A model generated the notes under the pieces. That model did not search any database. It worked only from the letters and a program-made list of their open reading frames with translations, and was not told the origin of the DNA. From assembly GCA_020434085.1 (NCBI GenBank), contig JAGRBM010000006.1:1-6982 (forward strand): 6,982 bases of DNA. The letters run 5' to 3'. The DNA comes from Chrysiogenia bacterium. GTDB taxonomy: Bacteria; JAGRBM01. This document shows, in pieces, positions 1 through 6,029 of this stretch. The translations under genes were made by a program, and so were the position numbers. Every line of letters begins with the position of its first letter. The first letter of the stretch is position 1.

Positions 1-1002
1 CAGGCCGATGGGTTTGCCGACGGTCGGCGTCTTGGTCCCGCTGCGCACTTCGCCAAAAGGTTTGCCGTCCACGATCACCGGGTAGCCGTGACGGGCAATT
101 CCTTTGCCCGTGAGCTCGAAGCCCACGAGCTTCCGGCTGACGCCTTCTTCTTTCTGCTTGGCCAGCACTGCTTTACCCGGACACTCGGCGGTCTTTCCAA
201 GCTTCACCGCAAAGCCCAGTCCCGCTTCGAGCGGCGAGGTGTCCTCATCGATGTCGTTTCCATGCAGGGGGAGCTTGGCCTCCAGCCGCAGGGTGTCGCG
301 CGCGCCAAGGCCTGCGGGCTCGACCGCGTCATGGTTGAGCAGCTCGTCCCAGAACAGACGGGCATGATCGGCGGGGATGAAGATTTCAAAGCCGTCCTCG
401 CCTGTGTAGCCCGAACGCGCGATATAAATGCGCGCGCCCTCGTGTTCGGCGGTGATGAACTTCATGAATTTGAGATCGGCGACACGTTTTTCCCAGCCGG
501 CTCCGGCGAAGCTCTGCGTGAGCGCGCGCTCGGCCTCGGGGCCCTGCAGGGCGATCTGCGCCCAGTCGTTGGAAGTGAAACGGAATTCCACGCCGGGGAA
601 CCCGGCGATGCGTTCCTTGATCCAGTCGAAGTCCTTGAACTGGTTGCCCGCGTTGACGCAAAGCAGGTAGTGCTCGTGGGGTTCGACGCAGTAGGTGATG
701 ACATCGTCGACGATGCCGCCGCGCTCGTTGGTAAGCAGCGCATATTGGGCGTCGCCCGCCTCCAGCACGGAGATGTCGTTGGTCAATAGCGACTGGAGCG
801 CGGCCAGCGCGCCGCTGCCGCTGAACTCGATCTCTCCCATGTGCGAGACGTCGAAGAGTCCGGCGCGCTCGCGCACGGCGGCGTGTTCGGCGGCGATGCC
901 CGCGTATTGCACCGGCATTTCCCAGCCCGAGAACGGAACCATCTTCGCGCCCGCATCGAGGTGGGCCTGATAAAGCGGCGTGCGCCGGAGTTCTTCGCTC
1001 AT
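1..1002 (-). CDS. gcvT: Aminomethyltransferase, glycine cleavage system T protein (C-terminus cut by window edge)
   Basis: This cytoplasmic enzyme takes the aminomethyl group from lipoyl-GcvH, releases ammonia and passes the one-carbon unit to tetrahydrofolate, giving 5,10-methylene-THF. The window holds 334 codons from the ATG at 1000-1002. Family members have roughly 360-370 residues, so about 30 C-terminal residues lie off the left edge. Visible family signatures are FSGWEMPVQY (24-33), DVSHMGE (51-57), GGIVDD (95-100, whose last Asp matches the catalytic Asp), SGYTGEDGFE (197-206), GLGARDTLRLE (231-241) and the C-terminal barrel-domain start near 290. The start is supported by AAAGG at 1012-1016, 9 nt upstream, and by the alignment of the N-terminus (RTPLYQAHLDAGAKM) with the family. 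It follows the lipoprotein gene by 42 bp with no terminator between, so it is probably co-transcribed with folD. In many bacteria gcvH and gcvP follow gcvT; here that position is outside the window. Identity is near certain. Confidence 0.97.
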   Translation of the reverse strand, partial: MSEELRRTPLYQAHLDAGAKMVPFSGWEMPVQYAGIAAEHAAVRERAGLFDVSHMGEIEFSGSGALAALQSLLTNDISVLEAGDAQYALLTNERGGIVDDVITYCVEPHEHYLLCVNAGNQFKDFDWIKERIAGFPGVEFRFTSNDWAQIALQGPEAERALTQSFAGAGWEKRVADLKFMKFITAEHEGARIYIARSGYTGEDGFEIFIPADHARLFWDELLNHDAVEPAGLGARDTLRLEAKLPLHGNDIDEDTSPLEAGLGFAVKLGKTAECPGKAVLAKQKEEGVSRKLVGFELTGKGIARHGYPVIVDGKPFGEVRSGTKTPTVGKPIGL

Positions 1003-1044
1003 GGGTGGTTGCCTTTCGATGGGAAAATCGAGTCGGACGCAATC

Positions 1045-1752
1045 CTAGTTGCTCGTCGCGCCGGGGGAAACGGGATCGACTCCGCGCAGCAATCCGCCTT
1101 CGGCGGCCGCCGCGATGGCCTCTCGCTGGGCCTGCGCCGCGAGCCCCGCCATGGCCGTCCCGGGGCTCTCGCGCCAGCCACCCGCCAGCAGGAAGAGCGT
1201 GTCGGCCCAGACGCTGGTGCGCAGGAGTTTCGTGTGGTTGAGCGGCGGGGTGCGCGCGCCGTCCTTGCGCACCATCACCGTCGTGCTCACCACGCCGACC
1301 TCCATGCGATGGGGGAAAATTCCCGCAGTCGGCCAGAAGGGATAGTACGTCCAGGAGTGCGCCACGAGGCAGCGCAGTCGCACAAAAGCGTGCAGGCCGG
1401 CTTTCGCCTTCGGATCGGCGGAAACACTGGAAAAATAGCCGGAGCCTTCGTAAGCCGCGCGAGCTGCCTGCTCGACCTGCTCGTTGCCGAACATGCAGGA
1501 GTGATCGCCGCCGGTAAGCTTTCCGGCACTGGCTGCGTCGAAGAAATCATCGTCCGGCATGACGCGCTCGATCCCGTCGACGGCCAGGCTGAGACTCAGG
1601 CTCGGGCGCGCCGCGTCCCCGGCTGGCGGCGCCAGGGAAACGGCGTCGGGCCGAGCCGCGATGCACGCAGACATTGCCAGTGTGGCAATTACCATCGCCG
1701 GCAAAATCCTGAGCGACGTGCGCGTGCAATTTTTCAAAATTTCGCGTTTCAT
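1045..1752 (-). CDS. Putative outer-membrane lipoprotein of unknown function
   Basis: I do not recognise this 235-residue protein. The N-terminus is a lipoprotein signal: basic residues (MKREILKNCTRTSLR), a hydrophobic stretch at about 16-28 and a lipobox LAMSAC with Cys30 as the likely lipidated residue. Residue +2 is Ile, not Asp, so by the E. coli Lol rule it would go to the outer membrane. The mature part has a Pro/Ala-rich linker (31-50), an acidic patch MPDDDFFD (65-72), a segment around YEGSGYFSSV (101-110), an aromatic WTYYPFWPTAGIFP stretch (134-147) followed by beta-like sequence (150-162), and an Ala-rich C-terminal helix (200-218). Two more Cys (86 and 128) could form a disulfide. 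The start at 1752 fits the signal peptide; the frame stays open upstream to 1953, but only inside the permease gene. It begins 2 bp after the permease stop, so translation is probably coupled. It may be an accessory to the permease or an unrelated envelope protein; the sequence does not decide. Confidence 0.85.
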   Translation of the reverse strand: MKREILKNCTRTSLRILPAMVIATLAMSACIAARPDAVSLAPPAGDAARPSLSLSLAVDGIERVMPDDDFFDAASAGKLTGGDHSCMFGNEQVEQAARAAYEGSGYFSSVSADPKAKAGLHAFVRLRCLVAHSWTYYPFWPTAGIFPHRMEVGVVSTTVMVRKDGARTPPLNHTKLLRTSVWADTLFLLAGGWRESPGTAMAGLAAQAQREAIAAAAEGGLLRGVDPVSPGATSN

Positions 1753-1754
1753 TT

Positions 1755-3068
1755 TCAACCAATCTCCCTGGCATCGTCCCGGGGCAGATTCAGCTCGCGG
1801 CCCACCAGACGGTAGGCGGCCTCGATGCCTACCGCCAGCCCAAGCAGCGCAGCGAGCGCCCAGAGTCGATCGGGCTTGCTCTGCAACGTATGCCATACGA
1901 GGGCCCCCAGGGCACTCAGGCAGGCCGCCGTTCCCAGAATGGAGACCCAGCAACGGCTGCCGGTCTCACGGTGGAGTCGCACGTTGGCGGCGTTGACCGC
2001 CGCAAAGATGAGAAGGAAACCCGCACTGCCCATCGTGGAAATGCTCTCAAGATGGCCGATATTGGCCAATAGCACCGAGAGAGTCGCGGTAATCAGCAGG
2101 CCCTCAATGTGCTTGTTCCACACCTTTTTCTCCAAAAACTCGGGCAGCTCACCTTCCTTGGCAATGGTGTAACTCAGCCGCACCGAACCATAGAGCGTGG
2201 CGTTGATCGCCGAGAAGGTCGACAGCAATGCCGCCACGGAGATGATGACGAAGCCTGCGTGCCCGAAAAATGGTTCTGCCGCCACGGCCAGCGCGTAGTC
2301 CTTGGCCTTCACGATCTTTGCAACAGGCAGTGAACCCACTGCGACTATCGCAATCAGCACATAAAGCACCAGTACGAACCCAACCGATGAATAGAACGCG
2401 CGCGGCAATGTTTTGGCCGGATTACGGAGATCCTCGGCCGAATTGGCGATCAGCTCGAATCCTTCATAGGCAACGAAAATCATCATGCCGCCGGCCACCA
2501 AACTGGTGGCCGGGGCCCAGGCTGCTGGCTCCAGAGACGCCGCGCTCACACCGAAAAGTCCGGCCGCGACAAACAGCAGGAGAATGGCCACCTTGATCGC
2601 GACGATGTAGGTTTCGGTGCGCCCGATGATTCCCGCGTTCAGGGTATTGATCACCGCGGGCACCAGAATGCCGGCGGTGATCAGGATGTGCCGGGTTTCC
2701 TCGTACCGGTCAGGCGCAACAAATGTCGCCCCGTAGCTGCCGAAGGCATAGGCATAGAGCGCCAGCATGACGATGTAACTGAGCCAGAGCAGAATATTGA
2801 GCGTGCCGGTAAACAGATCGACGCCGAATGCGCGATCCAGAAAAATGATCGTTCCACCCTGACTTCTGAAACGCACCGAGAGCTTGGCGTAGGAATAGGA
2901 AGTCAGCAGCGCGACACCACCGGCAATGGCGAAGGCAATTGGAGTGCCTCCATGCGCCAGCTGCACAGCAAGTCCAAGGACGGCAAAGATTCCGCCACCG
3001 ACCATGCCGCCGACGCCGATTGACACGGCGCCCCAATATCCGATTTTATTTTGACCGGAATGGTCCAT
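1755..3068 (-). CDS. APC-superfamily amino acid permease
   Basis: This is an inner-membrane secondary transporter, probably for an amino acid or related amine. From the ATG at 3068 it has 437 residues, a normal length, with about 12 hydrophobic segments near residues 13-35, 43-62, 91-115, 129-147, 155-174, 187-208, 229-247, 270-292, 324-338, 347-361, 374-393 and 403-420. The unwound TM1 substrate motif reads GGMVGGGIF (20-28). TM6 carries AYEGFE (200-205), followed by NPAKTLPRA (216-224), a typical APC loop. Lys159 in TM5 sits where ApcT-type proton-coupled carriers have a lysine, suggesting H+ symport (inference). The substrate cannot be read from sequence. The start is uncertain: GTG at 3089 or TTG at 3095 would add 7 or 9 residues, and AGGG at 3101-3104 suits those better than the ATG. 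It follows the RidA-like gene closely and runs into the lipoprotein gene with a 2-bp gap. Sampled lines are about 53% GC against about 70% in neighbours, which hints at separate acquisition. Confidence 0.94.
   Translation of the reverse strand: MDHSGQNKIGYWGAVSIGVGGMVGGGIFAVLGLAVQLAHGGTPIAFAIAGGVALLTSYSYAKLSVRFRSQGGTIIFLDRAFGVDLFTGTLNILLWLSYIVMLALYAYAFGSYGATFVAPDRYEETRHILITAGILVPAVINTLNAGIIGRTETYIVAIKVAILLLFVAAGLFGVSAASLEPAAWAPATSLVAGGMMIFVAYEGFELIANSAEDLRNPAKTLPRAFYSSVGFVLVLYVLIAIVAVGSLPVAKIVKAKDYALAVAAEPFFGHAGFVIISVAALLSTFSAINATLYGSVRLSYTIAKEGELPEFLEKKVWNKHIEGLLITATLSVLLANIGHLESISTMGSAGFLLIFAAVNAANVRLHRETGSRCWVSILGTAACLSALGALVWHTLQSKPDRLWALAALLGLAVGIEAAYRLVGRELNLPRDDAREIG
1764..1769 (-). 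promoter_or_regulatory. Ribosome binding site of the lipoprotein gene, inside the permease 3' end
   Basis: AGGGAG on the minus strand lies 11 nt before the ATG at 1752 and within the last codons of the permease gene. It supports the short start, which gives a proper signal peptide, over the longer open frame. It also implies that ribosomes finishing the permease can re-initiate on the lipoprotein. Confidence 0.6.
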
Positions 3069-3102
3069 CTCAGCAGGCTCAACGAGCACCGCCAACGACG
3101 CC

Positions 3103-3486
3103 CTAGTCCGTCACGATCGCATCGGCCTCGATTTCGACAACAAATGCCGCATCGATGAGCGCCTTGATCTCGACGAGCGTGGTGGCCGGGCGCGTGATGC
3201 GAAAGTGTTCACTGTGGGCGCGGGCGACCTCTTCCCATTTCGAGGCGTCAATCATGTAAATGCGGGTACGCACAACGTCGTCCATACAGGCGCCGGCTTC
3301 GCGTAGCGCTCGCTCGATCTTGGCGAGCGCCAGGCGCGCCTGCTCGTATTCGCCCTTTCCGGGCTTGCCGTCGGCGTCGGCGCCGGTCGTTCCCGACACG
3401 GAGATGAAGGGGCCCACGCGCACCGCGCGCGAGTAACCGAGCTTGGGTTCCCACACGCTGCCGGTGGAAATTTTACGTCGTTCCAT
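3103..3486 (-). CDS. RidA/YjgF-family protein lacking the canonical deaminase arginine
   Basis: Members of this small family are usually cytosolic trimers; true RidA hydrolyses reactive enamines and imines such as 2-aminoacrylate formed by PLP enzymes. This copy is 127 residues, full length. Visible features are SGTTGAD (31-37), the VRTRIYMID strand (72-80), the C-terminal RPATTLVEI (99-107) and VVEIEADAIV (116-125). In E. coli RidA the substrate-carboxylate arginine (Arg105) lies in a Pro-Ala-Arg context; here the aligned residue is Thr102 (codon 3181-3183, ACC), while Glu118 aligns with the conserved Glu120. That places it with the arginine-less Rid subfamilies, so imine deaminase activity should not be assumed. 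The ATG at 3486 is chosen because the family fold begins here and AAGGA lies at 3499-3503; the open frame further upstream overlaps folD and reads as low-complexity Arg-rich sequence. It lies 26 bp after folD in the same operon. Confidence 0.93.
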   Translation of the reverse strand: MERRKISTGSVWEPKLGYSRAVRVGPFISVSGTTGADADGKPGKGEYEQARLALAKIERALREAGACMDDVVRTRIYMIDASKWEEVARAHSEHFRITRPATTLVEIKALIDAAFVVEIEADAIVTD

Positions 3487-3512
3487 GAGTCGTCTCGTTC
3501 CTTGGGAAAAAC

Positions 3513-4376
3513 TCAGCGGGCGCCCGAGAGCTGCTCGGCCGCCTGCAGGGTGTTCTTGAGCAGGAAGGCGATGGTCATCGGGCCCACGCCGCCGGGAACC
3601 GGCGTGATGTGGGCGGCCCGCCCACTGGCAGCTTCGAAGCCCACGTCGCCGCAGAGCTTGCCATTTTCTTTGCGGTTCATGCCCACGTCGATGACCGTGG
3701 CGCCGGGCTTGATCCACTCACCTTCGATGAACTCGGGGCGCCCGACTGCCGCAATCACGATATCTGCCCGGCCGATCACATGAGGCAGCTCTTCGGTGCG
3801 TGAATGGCAGATGGTCACCGTACAGTTACGTTCGAGCAGCATGACCGCGACGGGCTTGCCCACGATGTTCGAGCGCCCCACCACGACGGCCTCGGCACCT
3901 TCGAGCCTGGTGTTCGTGTGATCGATGAGCTCCATGCAGCCAGACGGCGTGCAGGGACGAAGGCCGGGCAGCCCCGAAAGAAGCCGGCCCATGTTCACCG
4001 GATGGAAACCGTCCACGTCCTTGTCGGGATGGATGGCCTCGATCACCTGGTCGGGATCAAATTGCTTGGGAAGCGGAAGCTGCACGAGAATACCATGCAC
4101 GTTCTCGTCGGCGTTGAGCTCGGCAATCTTGTCGAAGACCACTTTGGGATCGACATCTTCGTCGTAATCGAACTGCCAGGAATTGAGGCCGCACTCACCG
4201 GCCGCCTTGCCCTTGCTGCGCACATAGACCTGGCTGGCCGGGTCAGTCCCGACGAGAATCACCGCGAGACCCGGCGTCACGCCCTTGCTTGCCTGCAGGG
4301 CCTTGACCCCCTCGGCCACCTTGGCGCGCACTTCTGCGGCGATCTTCTTTCCGTCGATTGTGTCGGTGTGTCCCAT
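3513..4376 (-). CDS. folD: Bifunctional methylenetetrahydrofolate dehydrogenase / methenyltetrahydrofolate cyclohydrolase
   Basis: FolD oxidises 5,10-methylene-THF with NADP+ to 5,10-methenyl-THF and hydrolyses that to 10-formyl-THF, supplying purine and formyl-Met synthesis; it is a soluble cytosolic homodimer. The 287-residue protein is complete. The catalytic N-terminal domain shows [17 protein letters not shown] (42-58), with Tyr51 and Lys55 as the active-site pair, VQLPLP with Gln99 (98-103), and KDVDGFHP with Asp122 (119-126). The Rossmann NADP site is [12 protein letters not shown] (164-175), and PGGVGPMT (261-268) is the C-terminal family signature. No key residue is missing. The ATG at 4376 has a strong GGGGGA at 4381-4386. 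It lies 32 bp after pyrE and 26 bp before the RidA-like gene. Its substrate is the product of GcvT, encoded later in the same run of genes. Confidence 0.98.
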   Translation of the reverse strand: MGHTDTIDGKKIAAEVRAKVAEGVKALQASKGVTPGLAVILVGTDPASQVYVRSKGKAAGECGLNSWQFDYDEDVDPKVVFDKIAELNADENVHGILVQLPLPKQFDPDQVIEAIHPDKDVDGFHPVNMGRLLSGLPGLRPCTPSGCMELIDHTNTRLEGAEAVVVGRSNIVGKPVAVMLLERNCTVTICHSRTEELPHVIGRADIVIAAVGRPEFIEGEWIKPGATVIDVGMNRKENGKLCGDVGFEAASGRAAHITPVPGGVGPMTIAFLLKNTLQAAEQLSGAR

Positions 4377-4408
4377 CGCTTCCCCCTGATTTCCCGAAGA
4401 ACTCGCCC

Positions 4409-4990
4409 TTAGGAATCGAGAAAATCATTCACGGTGTAGACGGCTTTTGCGCCGCCCTCGGCGCCGATCTTTTTCAGCGTGGCCTCGATATTGGCCATGC
4501 CGTCCTCTTCCTTGCGATCGATGAGCACCAGAGCGCCGACCACCTTGAGTCCGCATTCGGTGGCGCGCTCAATGGCTTTGACGGTGCTGCCGCCGGTGGT
4601 GCACACGTCGTCGAGAATCACGACGCGCGCCCCTTCGGCAAGTTCGCCCTCAACCCACTTGCGCGTGCCGTGCCCCTTGGCTTCCTTGCGGATGACGAAG
4701 GAATCGAGCGCCTCACCGTTGGCACTGGCATGGCTGGCGAGCGCCATTGCCAGCGCGTCGGCGCCCAGCGTAAGCCCACCGACGGCGGTGGCTTCGGGAA
4801 GGGTCTTGAAGACTTCGAGCAGCACCGGGCCCATCAGATTGAGACCGCGGCCGCTCAGCGTGACGGCTTTGCAGTTGAAGTAGAACGGGCTCTGCTTGCC
4901 ACTGGCCAGCGTAAAGGGCGCGTCGGGACTGTAACGATAGGAGCGCTCCTTGAGCAGCGCCTTGAGCTCTTCTCTGGGACTGGCGGACAT
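4409..4990 (-). CDS. pyrE: Orotate phosphoribosyltransferase
   Basis: PyrE joins orotate to PRPP to form orotidine 5'-monophosphate, the fifth step of de novo pyrimidine synthesis, in the cytosol. The 193-residue protein is complete and of the usual short bacterial length. Signatures are [16 protein letters not shown] (26-41), [10 protein letters not shown] (71-80), the flexible catalytic loop RKEAKGHG (101-108, Lys102, Lys105 and His107 matching known active-site residues) and the PRPP-binding motif [14 protein letters not shown] (123-136). The ATG at 4990 has GGAGA at 4996-5000, 5 nt upstream. It seems to be the first gene of the left-hand operon, since a terminator-like hairpin lies upstream. 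In the roughly 67 bp between that hairpin and the start codon I see no convincing promoter boxes and no leader peptide or second hairpin of the E. coli pyrE attenuation type. Identity is near certain. Confidence 0.97.
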   Translation of the reverse strand: MSASPREELKALLKERSYRYSPDAPFTLASGKQSPFYFNCKAVTLSGRGLNLMGPVLLEVFKTLPEATAVGGLTLGADALAMALASHASANGEALDSFVIRKEAKGHGTRKWVEGELAEGARVVILDDVCTTGGSTVKAIERATECGLKVVGALVLIDRKEEDGMANIEATLKKIGAEGGAKAVYTVNDFLDS

Positions 4991-5057
4991 TGGGTTCTCC
5001 GAATTTCCTGGTAGCAGATCCCCTTGCGGGAGCCGGTGAGACTAGCCGCCCGGGCCC

Positions 5058-5115
5058 AAAAAGCGAAAGGGCGCGCCGGGCCGCCCAAGCGGCCGGGCGC
5101 ACCCCGAATTTCGCT
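5058..5115 (-). terminator. Rho-independent-like terminator after the acyl-CoA gene pair
   Basis: Read on the minus strand, the structure begins 13 nt past the dehydrogenase stop codon. An outer stem pairs 5109-5115 with 5062-5068 (AGCGAAA with UUUCGCU). An inner GC stem pairs 5089-5100 with 5073-5084, 11 of 12 positions, around a 4-nt loop. A run of five U (5062-5058), the first of them paired, follows the outer stem. Position and shape fit a terminator separating the SDR from pyrE. The interrupted stem makes its strength uncertain. Confidence 0.65.
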
Positions 5116-5128
5116 CAGATGCGCGCTC

Positions 5129-6007
5129 TCAGGACTCTTCCTCATCGGTGACCGCAAACTCCGGCCAGCGCTCTTCTGGCCAGGGCGGGATGGTGATCTC
5201 CGGCGGCTTGCTCGGATTGCCGATGGGCCAGCGATCGCCCCAGAGGCTGCCGCCGCCGTCGACCTTGATGGTCTCGCCTGTGATGAAGTCACCGGCCGGC
5301 GAGAGCAGCATGGCCACCACCTGGGCGATTTGCTCCGAGGTGCCCAGCCGCTTGAGGGGGATGGCCTGCCAGGCGGCATCGACGGTGCCCGGCGGGTAGT
5401 TGTTCATGCCCGTCGAAAGGATGGTTCCGGGCGCCACGCAGTTGATGAGGATGTTGCTGCTGGCCCATTCCACGGCCAGCGACATGCTCATGTTCACCAC
5501 GCCTGCACGGGCCGCGCCGGTGTGGACCATCGTGGGAAATCCGCGCCACATGTCGGCAACGATGCTGACGATGCGCCCGCCCCGCCGGAGCATGGATTTC
5601 TGGGCGACCGCCTGGGTCATGTTCCAGGTGCCGTTGAGATTGGTGTCGATGACGGCCTTCCAGCCCTTGTCACGAATCGCAGAGGCCGGCGCGGGGAACT
5701 GGCCCCCGCCGTTGTTCACCAGAATGTCCACCTGGCCCCATTTGGCGATCACGTCATCGACGAGCTTGTCGCAGTCTTCGCGCTCGCGGATGTTGCAGGT
5801 GAAGGGTTCGACTTCGGCATTGTGATCGCGGGAGAGCCCCTTGGCCGCCGGGATAAGCCGATTCATCTTGCGCGAAGCGATGGCTACCTTCGCGCCGCCG
5901 TAAGCGAGCTCTTCGGCAATGGCGCAGCCGATGCCGGTGCCGCCGCCGGTAACGATGGCGACCTTGTCCTTGAACAGGCCGGGTTTGTAGATGGGTTCAA
6001 ATGCCAT
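5129..6007 (-). CDS. Short-chain dehydrogenase/reductase, resembling peroxisomal trans-2-enoyl-CoA reductase (PECR)
   Basis: This is a cytosolic NAD(P)H-dependent oxidoreductase, likely acting on a CoA thioester. The 292-residue protein has a classical Rossmann start, TGGGTGIG (20-27), IASRK (43-47, favouring NADPH), CNIR (71-74), NNGGGQFPAPA (98-108) and the dimer-region VDGGGSLWG (249-257). NNGGGQF and HTGAARAG (162-169) closely match eukaryotic PECR as I recall it, which reduces trans-2-enoyl-CoAs. The classical SDR YxxxK pair is absent: Thr163 and Arg167 occupy those positions, while Asn123 and Ser148 are retained. A tail of about 35 residues after 257 is rich in Trp and Pro (WPIGNP, PPWPEERWPEF) and ends acidic. 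The ATG at 6007 has an excellent ribosome site. The gene begins 22 bp after the racemase-like gene and is followed by a terminator, so the two form a unit. The alternative is another acyl or terpenoid SDR; the exact substrate is unknown. Confidence 0.92.
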   Translation of the reverse strand: MAFEPIYKPGLFKDKVAIVTGGGTGIGCAIAEELAYGGAKVAIASRKMNRLIPAAKGLSRDHNAEVEPFTCNIREREDCDKLVDDVIAKWGQVDILVNNGGGQFPAPASAIRDKGWKAVIDTNLNGTWNMTQAVAQKSMLRRGGRIVSIVADMWRGFPTMVHTGAARAGVVNMSMSLAVEWASSNILINCVAPGTILSTGMNNYPPGTVDAAWQAIPLKRLGTSEQIAQVVAMLLSPAGDFITGETIKVDGGGSLWGDRWPIGNPSKPPEITIPPWPEERWPEFAVTDEEES

Positions 6008-6010
6008 GGA

Positions 6011-6017
6011 TCACCTC
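6011..6017 (-). promoter_or_regulatory. Strong ribosome binding site of the SDR gene
   Basis: GAGGTGA on the minus strand, 3 nt before the ATG (the GAGG core is 6 nt away), sits in the 22-bp gap between the racemase-like gene and the SDR. It fixes the SDR start at 6007 and is the best Shine-Dalgarno match in the window. Confidence 0.7.
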
Positions 6018-6029
6018 TCGCGCGAAAGC

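Noticed and set aside
386-1042. Minus-strand frame of 218 codons in gcvT
   Set aside because: It starts at a TTG and reads as Arg-rich low-complexity sequence in the wrong frame of gcvT, which has every expected motif.
1003-1044. Possible glycine riboswitch or terminator upstream of gcvT
   Set aside because: Only 42 bp, far too short for a glycine riboswitch, and no hairpin with a U run is visible.
841-1815. Plus-strand open frame of 324 codons antisense to gcvT, the lipoprotein and the permease end
   Set aside because: It is a GC-rich antisense shadow: Arg/Gly-rich composition, no recognisable domain, and it crosses three well-supported minus-strand genes.
1753-1953. Upstream extension of the lipoprotein reading frame
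   Set aside because: It lies wholly inside the permease gene in another frame, reads as low-complexity sequence and would bury the signal peptide internally.
3487-3717. N-terminal extension of the RidA-like frame
   Set aside because: It overlaps the folD 3' end, is Arg/His-rich and lies outside the conserved family fold.
4991-5057. Possible pyrE attenuator leader
   Set aside because: A small CCC-GCAA-GGG hairpin can be drawn, but there is no U run, no leader peptide and no alternative pairing, so it is likely chance.
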